Origin: CAMLIZ01 sp966212505
GTDB taxonomy: Bacteria; Pseudomonadota; Gammaproteobacteria; Burkholderiales; Burkholderiaceae_C
Length of the DNA stretch: 64,000 bases
NCBI GenBank assembly: GCA_966212505.1
Contig: CBIHRS010000003.1
Span: 62,001-126,000 of the forward strand
Direction of reading: 5' to 3'
Shown here piece after piece: positions 33,796-43,396 of this stretch. A program made the translations under genes and the position numbers. The notes beneath the pieces are model-generated. The model saw only the letters and a program-made list of their open reading frames with translations, ran no database searches and was not told where the DNA came from. The first letter of the stretch is position 1. Every line of letters begins with the position of its first letter.

Positions 33796-35121
33796 ATGAG
33801 CCTGACGGCCGAAGCCGTGCTGGCGCTGGCGCCGGACGAATCCTCCGCCAAGGCGGCGCGTGGCCTGTTGTCGCCATCGAAATGGCCGACGCTGGGCGCC
33901 AACGATGCCGCCGTGTGGGGCGAATGCCAGGGCAGCGGCAGCAAGCCCTACCAGACGCAGGTCGACCTGAGCGGCCCCGCGTTCCGCTGCAGCTGCCCCA
34001 GCCGCAAGTTCCCCTGCAAGCATGGCCTCGCGCTGCTGCTGTTGCGCGCGGCCGATGCGTCGCGCTTCGCTTCGGGTGATGCGCCTCAGTGGGTGGCCGA
34101 ATGGCTGGGCTCGCGCGCCGAGAAGGCCGAAAAGAAGGAGCAGAAGGCCCAGGCCGCTGCGGCCGCGCCGGCCGATCCCGAAGCTGCCGCCAAACGCGCC
34201 GCGCAGCGCTGGTCGCGCATGGCTGGTGCCGGCGAGGAGCTGCAGCGCTGGCTGTGCGACCAGGTCGCGCGCGGCCTCGGCAGCCTGGGCCGCGAGCAGC
34301 GGCAGGGCTGGAAGACCATGGCCGCGCGCCTGGTCGACATGCAGGTGCCCGGCCTGGCCGCGCGTCTGCAGGAGGCGGCCGACCTGATCGGCCAGGGCGA
34401 CGACTGGCCCGAGCGCCTGCTGCACGGCCTGGGCCTGCTGCAGCTGGCATGCGATGGGCTGCAGCGCCACGAACATCTGAACCCGGCGTTGCGCGCCGAC
34501 CTGCGTACGGTGCTCGGCTGGCCGCATGACAAGGCCGAGGTGCTGGCCGACGGCGAATCGCTGCGCGACCACTGGCAGGTGCTCGGCCAGGTCACCGAAG
34601 AGCGCGACGACAAGCTGACCGAGCGGCGCGTGTGGCTGCACGGCGAACGCAGCGGACGCCGCGCGCTGCTGCTCGACCATGCCTTCGCCGGCAAGGGCTT
34701 CGAGCAGGGCTGGCTGGTGGGCACCGCGGTCGAGGCGACGCTGGCGTTCTTTCCCGGTGCGCAGCGCCTGCGCGCGCTGGCGGCGCAGGCCCATGGCGCG
34801 CCCGAGCCGATGCAGCCCGGCGCCACCCAGCTGCAAGACGAATGGCGGCAGGTGGCGCAGCGCGTTGCGGCCTGCCCGTGGACGCCGCTGCATCCGCTGC
34901 TGCTCGCCGATGCGGTGCTGTGGCGCGAAGGGCCGCTGTGGCGGGTGGCCGTGGGCGACGAGGCGGTGCCGGCCTCGATGCGCGAAAACGATGCGCGGCT
35001 GCTGATGGCCCATGCGGGCGGTCATCCGATGCGGCTGATGGGCGAGTGGGATGGCCGGCTGCTCAGGCCGCTCAGCGCCTGGACCGGGCAGGGCCTGTGG
35101 CAGTCGGGGGCGGGCGAATGA
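33796..35121 (+). CDS. SWIM zinc-finger protein, first gene of a MoxR-VWA operon
   Basis: 441 residues from ATG 33796 (AGGGAGA upstream). The SWIM finger is F-R-C-S-C-P-S-R-K-F-P-C-K-H-G at about 72-86, with the C-x-C...C-x-H ligand pattern. An Ala/Lys/Glu-rich linker follows (E-K-A-E-K-K-E-Q-K-A-Q), then a largely helical region with no named fold. SWIM fingers bind DNA or proteins. The stop overlaps the next ATG. In content this matches the SWIM gene (yehQ) of the E. coli yeh cluster, as I recall it; the cluster's function is not established. Confidence 0.85.
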   Translation: MSLTAEAVLALAPDESSAKAARGLLSPSKWPTLGANDAAVWGECQGSGSKPYQTQVDLSGPAFRCSCPSRKFPCKHGLALLLLRAADASRFASGDAPQWVAEWLGSRAEKAEKKEQKAQAAAAAPADPEAAAKRAAQRWSRMAGAGEELQRWLCDQVARGLGSLGREQRQGWKTMAARLVDMQVPGLAARLQEAADLIGQGDDWPERLLHGLGLLQLACDGLQRHEHLNPALRADLRTVLGWPHDKAEVLADGESLRDHWQVLGQVTEERDDKLTERRVWLHGERSGRRALLLDHAFAGKGFEQGWLVGTAVEATLAFFPGAQRLRALAAQAHGAPEPMQPGATQLQDEWRQVAQRVAACPWTPLHPLLLADAVLWREGPLWRVAVGDEAVPASMRENDARLLMAHAGGHPMRLMGEWDGRLLRPLSAWTGQGLWQSGAGE

Positions 35122-36653
35122 GCGTCTGGAAACCGTTGCTGCCGGCCGCGATGGTCGGCACCGAGCGCATGTCGAGCTGGGCATTGCAGGCGCCGCCGTC
35201 GGTGGCCGCGCTGCTGGGCGAGCTGGAGGCGGCGCAGGCCGATCCGGCGCAGCGCCTGCTGCGCCATGCGGCGGTGCTGGCCACGTGTTCGCTGGCCGGC
35301 GCCCATCCCGTGCAGCGCGTGGCCGAGCGGCCGCCGGCGGCACCGCCAGAGCGCGTGCCGGCGCTGGCATCTTCGCCATGGCTGCTGCAGCTGCAATGGA
35401 TCCTGCGTGGCGGCCCTGAGCGCTTGCAGCAGCAGGCCTTGCAGCAGCTGGCCGAGGCTGGCTGGCGCCTGCCGGTGGCGCTGCTGCCGCTGGCGTTGGA
35501 TCTGGGCCGCCGCTCCGAGGCGCTGCGGCCGGCGCTGGCCGGCGTGATCGGCGAGCGCGGACGTTGGCTGGCCGAGCGTTACCCCTACTGGCGTTATGCG
35601 GTGGCGGTGAGCGAGGAAGAGAGCGAAGACACCCGCTGGGCACACGGCAGCACCGAGCAGCGCTGCGAGCTGCTGCGCCGCCAGCGCTTGCAGGCGCCCG
35701 ATGCGGCGCGCGAGCGCATGGCCGCCGAGCTGGGCAACCTGCCGGCCAAGGAGCGCGCCGAACTCGTCGCCACGCTGTCGGTGGGCTTGTCGACGGCCGA
35801 CGAGCCGCTGCTGGCCTCGCTGCTGAAAGACCGCGCCCGCGATGTGCGGCAGCTCGCCCGCGGCCTGCTGGTGCGGCTGCCGGGGAGCGCGCTGGTGCAG
35901 CGTGGCATCGCACGCCTGCAGCCGCTGCTGCAGCCGGAGCGCGGCCTGCTGCGGCAGCGCTGGACGCTGGCCGCGCCCGAAGCCGCCGACAAGGCCTGGG
36001 ACGACGATGGCATCGAGCCTGCGCGCCCCAAGCACGACCCGCTGGGCGAACGCGCATGGTGGCTCTACCAGCTCGTGCGCCAGGTGCCGCTGGCGTGGTG
36101 GTGCGAGCACACCGGCATGGCGCCGCATGAGCTGCTGCGTTGGGCGGGCAGCACCGACTGGGCCGAAGCGCTGCTGCGTGGCTGGCGCGACGTGCTGCTG
36201 GGTGCGCCCGAGGCCGCCTGGAGCGAGGCACTGCTCGAGGGCTGGCCCTGGAAGGGGCTGGCCGACGACCCGGCCCGCATCCTCGCGCAGCTGCCGCTGG
36301 CGCAGCGCGAGCGCCACTGGCAGCGCCAGTTCGCCGACGGCAAGCTCGCGCTGCAGGCGCTGGTGCCGCAGCTGCTGGCCGCCTGCCCCGCCGGCGAATG
36401 CCTGTCGGCCGGGCTGTCGGTACCACTGGCCCAGGCGGTGCGCAAGGCGCTGGGCCAGCCCAACATCGCCTACGACTACACGCTGCGCGCCGCGCTGCCC
36501 GAGCTGTGCTGCGTGCTCCACCCCGATGCGCTGCCGCTGCTGGCCGAGATGCCGCGCAGCGGCGACGAAACCCCGGCCCATGCCGAGGCGCTGCACACGA
36601 TGGCCCAGGCCATCGCGGCGCGCCGCGCCTTCGATCACCTGCCCCACGCCTGA
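35118..36653 (+). CDS. DUF5691-type helical-repeat protein
   Basis: 511 residues, starting M-S-V-W-K-P-L-L-P-A-A-M-V-G-T-E-R, a start typical of DUF5691 proteins next to SWIM genes. The rest is Leu/Ala/Arg-rich helices reminiscent of HEAT-like repeats (for example L-L-K-D-R-A-R-D-V-R-Q-L-A-R-G-L), with many Trp residues. No catalytic motif is visible. Coupled by ATGA overlap to the SWIM gene; the MoxR ATPase follows after seven bases. Probably a scaffold or adaptor of the system (inference). Confidence 0.75.
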   Translation: MSVWKPLLPAAMVGTERMSSWALQAPPSVAALLGELEAAQADPAQRLLRHAAVLATCSLAGAHPVQRVAERPPAAPPERVPALASSPWLLQLQWILRGGPERLQQQALQQLAEAGWRLPVALLPLALDLGRRSEALRPALAGVIGERGRWLAERYPYWRYAVAVSEEESEDTRWAHGSTEQRCELLRRQRLQAPDAARERMAAELGNLPAKERAELVATLSVGLSTADEPLLASLLKDRARDVRQLARGLLVRLPGSALVQRGIARLQPLLQPERGLLRQRWTLAAPEAADKAWDDDGIEPARPKHDPLGERAWWLYQLVRQVPLAWWCEHTGMAPHELLRWAGSTDWAEALLRGWRDVLLGAPEAAWSEALLEGWPWKGLADDPARILAQLPLAQRERHWQRQFADGKLALQALVPQLLAACPAGECLSAGLSVPLAQAVRKALGQPNIAYDYTLRAALPELCCVLHPDALPLLAEMPRSGDETPAHAEALHTMAQAIAARRAFDHLPHA

Positions 36654-36660
36654 CCCCACC

Positions 36661-37755
36661 ATGACGACGAACGCCAACGCTTCCCACCTGATGCGCCAGC
36701 ATGCCGAGCAACAGTTCGCCGAGGAGCTCGCCGAGCTGCAGAAGCACGACGAGCGCCAGCGCCCCGAGAACTGGAAGCTCTCGCCGTGGGCCGTGGTCAC
36801 CTACCTGATGGGCGGCACGCTGGCCAACGGCTTCGAGGTGTCGCCCAAGTACATCGGCAACCGCCGGCTGATGGAGATCGCGGTGGCCACGCTGGCCACC
36901 GACCGAGCGCTGCTGCTCTACGGCGTGCCGGGCACCGCCAAGTCGTGGGTCTCTGAGCACCTCACCGCGGCGGTGAGCGGCGATTCCACGCTGCTGATCC
37001 AGGGTACCGCCGGCACCAGCGAGGAGCAGCTGCGCTACGGCTGGAACTACGCGCAGCTGCTGGCGCACGGCCCGTCGGAGAACGCGCTGGTGCCCAGCCC
37101 GATGATGCAGGGCATGCGCCAGGGCCGCATCGTGCGGGTCGAAGAGCTCACGCGCATTCCGGCGGACGTGCAGGACACGCTGATCACCGTGCTGTCGGAG
37201 AAGACGCTGCCCATCCCCGAGCTGGGCACCGAGGTGCAGGCGCGGCGCGGCTTCAGCGTGATCGCCACCGCGAACAACCGCGACAAGGGCGTCAACGAGC
37301 TGTCGGCGGCGCTGAAGCGGCGCTTCAACACGGTGGTGCTGCCGGTGCCGGCGAGCGAGGACGAGGAGGTATCGATCGTCGTCAAGCGCGTGGCCGAGAT
37401 GGGCCGCGCGCTGGCGCTGCCGGCCGAGCCGCCGGCGCTGAAGGAAGTGCGCCGCATCGTGCAGATCTTCCGCGAGCTGCGCAACGGCAAGACCGAGGAC
37501 GGCAAGATGCAGATCAAGTCGCCGAGCTCCACGCTGTCGACCGCCGAGGCCATCTCGGTCATCAACAACGGCATGGCGCTGGCCGGCCATTTCGGCGACG
37601 GCGTGCTGCGGCCGCACGACATGGCCTCGGGGCTGATCGGCGCGGTGGTGAAGGATCCGGTGCAGGACGCGGTCGTCTGGAAGGAATACCTCGAGACGGT
37701 GGTGAAGGAGCGCGAAGAGTGGAAGGACCTGTACCGCGCCTGCCGCGAGCAATGA
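36661..37755 (+). CDS. MoxR-type AAA+ ATPase
   Basis: 364 residues. Walker A G-V-P-G-T-A-K-S at about 88-95, sensor-1 region A-T-A-N-N-R-D-K-G, arginine-finger region A-L-K-R-R-F. The Walker B segment reads G-R-I-V-R-V-E-E-L-T-R, lacking the usual first Asp of DE, which may be a family trait. MoxR ATPases work with VWA proteins as chaperones in complex assembly or metal insertion; the VWA partner is two genes downstream. Comparable to E. coli YehL. The stop overlaps the next start (ATGA). Confidence 0.88.
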   Translation: MTTNANASHLMRQHAEQQFAEELAELQKHDERQRPENWKLSPWAVVTYLMGGTLANGFEVSPKYIGNRRLMEIAVATLATDRALLLYGVPGTAKSWVSEHLTAAVSGDSTLLIQGTAGTSEEQLRYGWNYAQLLAHGPSENALVPSPMMQGMRQGRIVRVEELTRIPADVQDTLITVLSEKTLPIPELGTEVQARRGFSVIATANNRDKGVNELSAALKRRFNTVVLPVPASEDEEVSIVVKRVAEMGRALALPAEPPALKEVRRIVQIFRELRNGKTEDGKMQIKSPSSTLSTAEAISVINNGMALAGHFGDGVLRPHDMASGLIGAVVKDPVQDAVVWKEYLETVVKEREEWKDLYRACREQ

Positions 37756-40064
37756 CCACGTCCTTCTTCGGCATCCGCCACCACGGCCCGGGGTGCGCCC
37801 GCAGCCTGCTGAAGGCGCTGGACCACCTGCAGCCCGATGCCCTGCTGATCGAAGGCCCGCCGGAAGCCGAGGGCCTGCTGCAGGCCATCGTGCATGAAGC
37901 GATGCAGCCGCCGGTCGCGTTGCTCAGCTACTGCCCCGATGACACGGGGCTGGCGGTCTATCACCCCTTTGCGGTGTTCTCGCCCGAATGGCAGGCGCTG
38001 AAGTGGGCGGTGGAGCGCAACGTGCCGGTGCGCTTCATCGACCTGCCGCTGATCCATTCGCTGGCGCTCGAGCAGCAGCGGCGCGAGGAGGCCAAGGCTG
38101 CGGCCGAAGCCGCGCCTCAGGCCGAGCCGGCTGTGCAGGCTGCAGAGTCCGTCGAGTCGGCACCGGTGGAAGAGGCGGCGCCCGATGCCGTCGATCCGCT
38201 CGGCTGGATGGCCCGTGCCGCCGGCTATACCGATGGCGAGAGCTGGTGGAACCACATGGTCGAGGAGCGCGGCGACGGCGAGGAGCTGTTCGCCGCGATC
38301 GCCGAGGCGATGACGACGCTGCGGCTCGAGCTCGGCGACAAGGCGCGCGAGCGCGACGAACGAGAGGCCCGGCGCGAAGCGCTGCGCGAGGCCCACATGC
38401 GCCAATGCCTGCGCGAGGCGCAGAAGGCGGGGCACGAGCGCATCGCGGTCGTCTGCGGCGCATGGCACCTCGCCGGCCTGCAGGCCGAGACCACGGCCAA
38501 GGCAGACCAGGCGCTGCTCAAGGGCCTGCCCAAGGTCAAGGTGCAGAGCACCTGGATTCCCTGGACCTACCGCCACCTCGCCCGCAGCAGCGGCTATGGC
38601 GCCGGCGTGTCGGCCCCGGGCTGGTACGAGCACCTGTGGCTCAGCAGCGCCGAGCGCAAGCCGCGCACCGTGGGCTGGCTGGCCCGCGTGGCGCGGCTGA
38701 TGCGCGAGAAGGACCTCGACTGCTCGTCGGCCCACCTGATCGAGGCGGCGCGGCTCGCCGAATCATTGGCGGCCCTGCGCGCGCGGCCGCAGCCCGGGCT
38801 CGAGGAGCTGAACGAGGCCACGCGCACCGTGATGTGCATGGGCGACGACGCCGCGCTGAAGCTGATCGACGATGCGCTGGTCGTCGGCGACCGGCTCGGC
38901 GCGGTGCCGCCCGACGTGCCGGCGGTGCCGTTGCAGCGCGACGTGGAGCAGGCGCAGAAGTCGCTGCGGCTCAAGCCCGAGGCGCTGCAGCGCACGCTTG
39001 ACCTCGACCTGCGCAATGCCAACGACCTGGCCCGCAGCCACCTGCTGCACCGGTTGCGTCTGCTCGAAGTGCCCTGGGGCGGGATCGCCCGCACCGGCCG
39101 CTCGGCGCGTGGCACCTTCCACGAGGTGTGGTCGCTGCAGTGGCAGCCCGAGTTCCAGCTGCGGCTCATCGAAGCCAGCCGCTGGGGCCGCACGGTGCTG
39201 CAGGCCGCCACCGCCCGCGTGATCGACCGCGCCGCCAATGCCGCCAGCCTCGACGAGCTCGCGAAGCTGGTCGACGAGGTGCTGCTCGCCGAGCTGCCCG
39301 AGGCGGTGCAGCCGGTGACGCAGGCGCTCGAGAGCCGCGCCGCGATGACCGGCGATGCACTGCAGCTGCTGGCCGCGCTGCCGCCGCTGGCCAACGTGTT
39401 CCGCTACGGCAGCGTGCGGCAGACCGACGCCTCGCTGGTCTCGCATGTGCTCGACGGCATCATCGTGCGCGCCTGCATCAGCCTGCCGCTGGCCTGCGGC
39501 TCGCTCGACGATGCGGCGGCCGAGGTGCTGCGCCAGCAGCTGCTGGCCGCGCATGGCGCGGTGGCGCTGCGCGGCGCCGAGGAGCAGACCGAAGCCTGGC
39601 GCCGCGCGCTGAAGGCGATCGCGCGGCACGACGGCACGCATGCGCTGATCGCCGGCCTGGCGAGCCGGCTGATGCTCGACGACGGCGCGCTCGAGGCGGA
39701 AGAGGCCGCGCAGGCACTGGGCCTGCAACTCTCGGCCGGCGCCGAGCCGGGCCATGCGGCGGCGTGGCTCGAAGGCTTCCTCAACCGCAATGCACTGGTG
39801 CTGCTGCACGATGCCACCGTCTGGGGTCTGGTCGACAACTGGCTGTCGACGCTGAGCGAGGAACATTTCCTGCGCGTGCTGCCGCTGGTGCGCCGCACCT
39901 TCTCGGGCTTCGGCCCTGGCGAGCGGCGCGACCTCGGCACGCGGGCGCGCAGCACCGTCGGCGCGGCGCCGGTGGCCGTGGCCGCACCCGCGGTGGCGTG
40001 GGACGACGCGCTGGCCGCGCTGCCCTTGCCCACCCTGCGCGAACTGATGGGGCTTTCCGCATGA
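37752..40064 (+). CDS. DUF5682-family protein
   Basis: 770 residues. Begins M-T-T-S-F-F-G-I-R-H-H-G-P-G-C-A-R, followed by L-L-I-E-G-P-P-E, the N-terminal signature I associate with DUF5682 (E. coli YehM type). Conserved-looking polar motifs include S-Y-C-P-D-D, W-W-N-H-M-V-E-E-R and V-V-C-G-A-W-H, which resemble TraB/erythromycin-esterase-like enzyme motifs, so an enzymatic role is possible but unproven. An acidic Ala-rich insert lies near 115-145. Overlaps both neighbours by four bases. Confidence 0.78.
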   Translation: MTTSFFGIRHHGPGCARSLLKALDHLQPDALLIEGPPEAEGLLQAIVHEAMQPPVALLSYCPDDTGLAVYHPFAVFSPEWQALKWAVERNVPVRFIDLPLIHSLALEQQRREEAKAAAEAAPQAEPAVQAAESVESAPVEEAAPDAVDPLGWMARAAGYTDGESWWNHMVEERGDGEELFAAIAEAMTTLRLELGDKARERDEREARREALREAHMRQCLREAQKAGHERIAVVCGAWHLAGLQAETTAKADQALLKGLPKVKVQSTWIPWTYRHLARSSGYGAGVSAPGWYEHLWLSSAERKPRTVGWLARVARLMREKDLDCSSAHLIEAARLAESLAALRARPQPGLEELNEATRTVMCMGDDAALKLIDDALVVGDRLGAVPPDVPAVPLQRDVEQAQKSLRLKPEALQRTLDLDLRNANDLARSHLLHRLRLLEVPWGGIARTGRSARGTFHEVWSLQWQPEFQLRLIEASRWGRTVLQAATARVIDRAANAASLDELAKLVDEVLLAELPEAVQPVTQALESRAAMTGDALQLLAALPPLANVFRYGSVRQTDASLVSHVLDGIIVRACISLPLACGSLDDAAAEVLRQQLLAAHGAVALRGAEEQTEAWRRALKAIARHDGTHALIAGLASRLMLDDGALEAEEAAQALGLQLSAGAEPGHAAAWLEGFLNRNALVLLHDATVWGLVDNWLSTLSEEHFLRVLPLVRRTFSGFGPGERRDLGTRARSTVGAAPVAVAAPAVAWDDALAALPLPTLRELMGLSA

Positions 40065-41257
40065 GCGACGACGTGATCACGCCCGAGGAAGAACAACGTC
40101 TGCGCCGCTGGCGCCTCGTGCTCGGCAGCGAGGCCGAGGCCTCCTGCGGCGCGGTGGCCGGCCCCGCGGCCGAGCTCGACCAGGCGCTGGCCGCGCTCTA
40201 CGAACCCGACGGCCCCAACGGCCTGGGGCAGGGCAGCCGCCGCGGCGGGCGTGGCTCGTCGGCGCCGTCGGTGGCGCGCTGGCTGGGCGACATCCGCAAG
40301 TACTTCCCGAGCTCCGTGGTGCAGGTGATGCAGCGCGACGCGCTGCAGCGGCTCAACATGCGCGACATGCTGCTGCAGCCCGAGATGCTCGAGAGCGTGC
40401 AGCCGGACGTGCACCTCGTGGCCAGCCTGATCTCGCTGGCCAGCGTGATCCCGGCCAACACCAAGGCCACCGCGCGGCTGGTGGTGCAGAAGGTGGTCGA
40501 CGAACTGATGAAGCGGCTCGAGGAGCCGATGCGCAGCGCCGTCACCGGCGCGCTCGACCGCAGCCAGCGCAACCGCCGCCCGCGCCACAGCGAGATCGAC
40601 TGGCACCGCACCATCCGCGCCAACCTGAAGCATTGGCAGCCCGAGTACCGCACCGTGGTGCCCGAGCAGCTGCACGGCTACGGCCGCAAGGCGCGCCGCC
40701 CGCAGCGCGAGGTGGTGCTGTGCATCGACCAGAGCGGCTCGATGGCCAACTCGGTCGTCTACTCCAGCATCTTCGGCGCGGTGCTCGCGTCGCTGCCGGC
40801 CGTGAGCACGCGGTTGGTGGTGTTCGACACCGCGGTGGTCGACATGAGCGACAAGCTCGACGATCCGGTGGAGCTGCTGTTCGGCGTGCAGCTGGGCGGC
40901 GGCACCGACATCAACGGCGCGGTGAGCTACTGCCAGTCGATCATCCGCGAGCCGCGCAACACCGTGTTCGTGCTGATCTCCGACCTGTACGAAGGCGGCG
41001 TCGAGGCGCAGCTGCTGCGGCGCGCGGCCGAGCTGGTGGAGTCGGGGGTGCAGTTCATCACGCTGCTGGCGCTCAGCGACGAGGGCGCGCCTTCCTACGA
41101 CCGCGACCTGGCGGCCAAGCTCGCCGCGCTGGGCGTGCCGTCGTTCGCCTGCACGCCCGATGCGTTCCCGGGGCTGATGGCGGCGGCGATCCGTCGCGAC
41201 GATGTCTCCGCTTGGGCGGCGGGGCAGGGGCTGGTCACCAGCCGTGCCGGCGGCTGA
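40061..41257 (+). CDS. VWA-domain protein, partner of the MoxR ATPase
   Basis: 398 residues. The C-terminal half is a von Willebrand A domain with an intact MIDAS: D-Q-S-G-S in L-C-I-D-Q-S-G-S-M, Thr in G-G-G-T-D-I, and Asp in I-S-D-L-Y-E-G-G. The N-terminal half is helical with a Gly/Arg/Ser linker (G-S-R-R-G-G-R-G-S-S). Corresponds to YehP of the E. coli cluster. Last gene of the five-gene unit; creD follows after an 83-bp gap with its own ribosome-binding site, so it is probably separate. Confidence 0.88.
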   Translation: MSDDVITPEEEQRLRRWRLVLGSEAEASCGAVAGPAAELDQALAALYEPDGPNGLGQGSRRGGRGSSAPSVARWLGDIRKYFPSSVVQVMQRDALQRLNMRDMLLQPEMLESVQPDVHLVASLISLASVIPANTKATARLVVQKVVDELMKRLEEPMRSAVTGALDRSQRNRRPRHSEIDWHRTIRANLKHWQPEYRTVVPEQLHGYGRKARRPQREVVLCIDQSGSMANSVVYSSIFGAVLASLPAVSTRLVVFDTAVVDMSDKLDDPVELLFGVQLGGGTDINGAVSYCQSIIREPRNTVFVLISDLYEGGVEAQLLRRAAELVESGVQFITLLALSDEGAPSYDRDLAAKLAALGVPSFACTPDAFPGLMAAAIRRDDVSAWAAGQGLVTSRAGG

Positions 41258-41340
41258 GCCGGGGTCTTCACACACACTTCATCCTCGCTTCTTCCTCGCC
41301 GCCAACACTCCGCCCGCTTCATTCACGAGGAGGAGAAGCG

Positions 41341-42765
41341 ATGCGGTTTCCGTTGTTGGGGAAGGCGGCGGGCCTGATCGCCGTGGGCGTCGGGCTCGCG
41401 TGGGGCCTGGGCATGGTGGGCGGTGTGGTGGCCGAGCGCGAGGGCCGGCTGCATGAGGCGCAGCGCGGCGTGGCCGCCAGCCTCGCCTCGGAGCAGACGC
41501 TGGTCGGGCCGGTGATGCAGCGCAGCTGCGTCGAGACCTGGGAAAGCACGCAGGGCGAAGGCAAGGACCGCAAGACCACGACCGAGCGGCGCGACTTCAC
41601 GGTGCTGCGGGCGCCCAATGCGCTGCAGGTCGATGCGCGCGCGTCGCTCGAGCCGCGCTACCGCGGGTTGTACAAGGTGAACGGATACCTCGCGAAGTCG
41701 ACGCTGAAGGCCACGTGGACTGACACGGCCTGGGCCATGCCTTCGCCGCAGCAGCCGCATGCGAGCGTGCGCTGCGAGGCGCCGGTGCTGGCCGTGGGCA
41801 TCGGCGATGCGCGCGGCATCCGCAATGCGCAGCTGAGCGTGGGCGGCGTGGCGCAGAAGCTGGAGGCCGGCAGCGTGCTGCCCAACCTGCCGCGCGGCTT
41901 CCATGCGCGGCTCGACCCGGCCGTGCTGAATGCCGGCACCTTGAGCGTGGAGGTGGGGCTGGAGGTGGTGGGCACCGAGACGCTGGCCTTCGCGCCGATC
42001 GCCGATGCCACCACGGTGCACCTGGCCTCCGACTGGCCGCATCCGTCGTTCGCGGGCCGCTTCCTGCCTTCGCAGCGCACGGTCACCGCCAAGGGCTTCG
42101 ATGCCAGCTGGCAGCTCAGCACGCTGGCCAGCTCGGCCCAGCAGGAGCTGCTGTCGGGCGCGGCCACCTGCGCGCTCGGTGATTCGCCGGAGGAGGCCCT
42201 GGCCCGCAATGCGCCGGAGAACAGCAGCGGCAAGCGGACCGGCTGCGTCGAGACCTTCGGCGTCGGCTTCATCGACCCGGTGAACCCCTATGTGCTGAGC
42301 GACCGCGCCACGAAGTACGGCCTGCTGTTCATCGGCCTGACCTTCGTCGCGGTGCTGCTGGTGGAGGTGATGCGCCGCCTGCGCGTGCATCCGATCCAGT
42401 ACCTGCTGGTGGGCTCGGCGCTGACGGTGTTCTTCCTGCTGCTGGTGAGCCTCACCGAGCACATCGCGTTCGAATGGGCCTATCTCGTGGCCAGCGCGGC
42501 CTGCACGCTGCTGCTCGGCTTCTACGGCGCCTACGTGCTGCGCGGCCGCCTCGCGGGGCTGGCGTTCGGCGGTGGCATCGGCCTGCTCTATGGTGCGCTG
42601 TACCTGCTGCTGCAGATGGAGCAGAACTCGCTGGTGCTGGGCTCGGGCCTGCTGTTCGCGGTGCTCGCCGCGGTGATGGTGGTCACGCGCAGGGTCGACT
42701 GGTATGGGCTGATGGCGCAGCTGCGGCTGGAGCGCGGGCCGGAGCCGGCGCCTGAACAGGGCTGA
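41341..42765 (+). CDS. creD: CreD-family inner-membrane protein
   Basis: 474 residues with GAGGAG before ATG 41341. One N-terminal membrane segment, a large periplasmic beta-rich domain (about 35-310), the family-specific D-P-V-N-P-Y-V-L-S-D-R-A-T-K-Y-G-L-L-F-I junction, then five or six membrane segments. CreD is regulated by CreBC in enterobacteria and affects envelope and colicin tolerance. No creBC genes are present here, so regulation may differ. Four Cys in the periplasmic part could form disulfides. Confidence 0.9.
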   Translation: MRFPLLGKAAGLIAVGVGLAWGLGMVGGVVAEREGRLHEAQRGVAASLASEQTLVGPVMQRSCVETWESTQGEGKDRKTTTERRDFTVLRAPNALQVDARASLEPRYRGLYKVNGYLAKSTLKATWTDTAWAMPSPQQPHASVRCEAPVLAVGIGDARGIRNAQLSVGGVAQKLEAGSVLPNLPRGFHARLDPAVLNAGTLSVEVGLEVVGTETLAFAPIADATTVHLASDWPHPSFAGRFLPSQRTVTAKGFDASWQLSTLASSAQQELLSGAATCALGDSPEEALARNAPENSSGKRTGCVETFGVGFIDPVNPYVLSDRATKYGLLFIGLTFVAVLLVEVMRRLRVHPIQYLLVGSALTVFFLLLVSLTEHIAFEWAYLVASAACTLLLGFYGAYVLRGRLAGLAFGGGIGLLYGALYLLLQMEQNSLVLGSGLLFAVLAAVMVVTRRVDWYGLMAQLRLERGPEPAPEQG

Positions 42766-42817
42766 CACCGCGGGGCCGGCGCCGCACAATGCGCCGGTTT
42801 CCACTGCGGAGCTGACG

Positions 42818-43396
42818 ATGGGCGTGTTGATCGCGGGGCTGGTGCTGTTCCTCGGCATCCATTCGGTGCGCATCGTTGCGGATGATTGGCGCACTGCGCG
42901 CATCGCGGCCTGGGGCCCGGGCCGCTGGAAGGGGCTGTACTCGTTGGCGGCTATCGCCGGGTTGGTGCTGGTGGTGTGGGGCTACGGCCTCGCGCGCCAG
43001 CATCCCGTGGTGCTGTGGAACCCGCCCTCGTGGACGCGACCGGTGGCCGGCGTGCTGGTGCTGCTGGCCTTCGTGCTGCTCGCCGCGGGCCGGGTGCCGG
43101 GCAATTCGATCAAGGCCCGCGTGCACCATCCGATGGTGCTGGGCGTGAAGACCTGGGCCTTCGCGCACCTGCTGGCCAACGGCACGCTGGCCGACGTGGT
43201 GCTGTTCGGGCCGTTCCTCCTGTGGGCGATCTTCAGCTTCCGGGCCGCGCGGCGGCGCGATGCCGCCGCCGGCACGGTCTATCCCGAGGGCTCCACCGGC
43301 CGCACGGTCGCGGCCGTGGCGGCGGGCGTAGTGGTGTGGGCGGTGTTCGCCTTCTACCTGCACGCCCGGCTGATCGGCATGCAGCCGCTGCCGTGA
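42818..43396 (+). CDS. NnrU-family membrane protein
   Basis: 192 residues, five to six membrane segments, starting M-G-V-L-I-A-G-L-V-L-F-L-G-I-H-S-V-R. The motifs H-P-M-V-L-G-V-K-T-W-A-F-A-H-L-L-A-N-G and F-G-P-F-L-L-W-A are characteristic of NnrU, which is linked to nitric-oxide-related metabolism in denitrifiers and is related to the isoprenylcysteine methyltransferase fold. No denitrification genes lie nearby. The 100-bp stretch after it is non-coding. Confidence 0.85.
   Translation: MGVLIAGLVLFLGIHSVRIVADDWRTARIAAWGPGRWKGLYSLAAIAGLVLVVWGYGLARQHPVVLWNPPSWTRPVAGVLVLLAFVLLAAGRVPGNSIKARVHHPMVLGVKTWAFAHLLANGTLADVVLFGPFLLWAIFSFRAARRRDAAAGTVYPEGSTGRTVAAVAAGVVVWAVFAFYLHARLIGMQPLP

Noticed and set aside
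33694..37752. Very long minus-strand open frame (1541 codons) opposite the SWIM/DUF5691/MoxR genes
   Set aside because: Only the last 190 codons are AlkB. The rest is Arg/Ala/His/Pro-rich antisense of well-supported genes, as expected in high-GC DNA.
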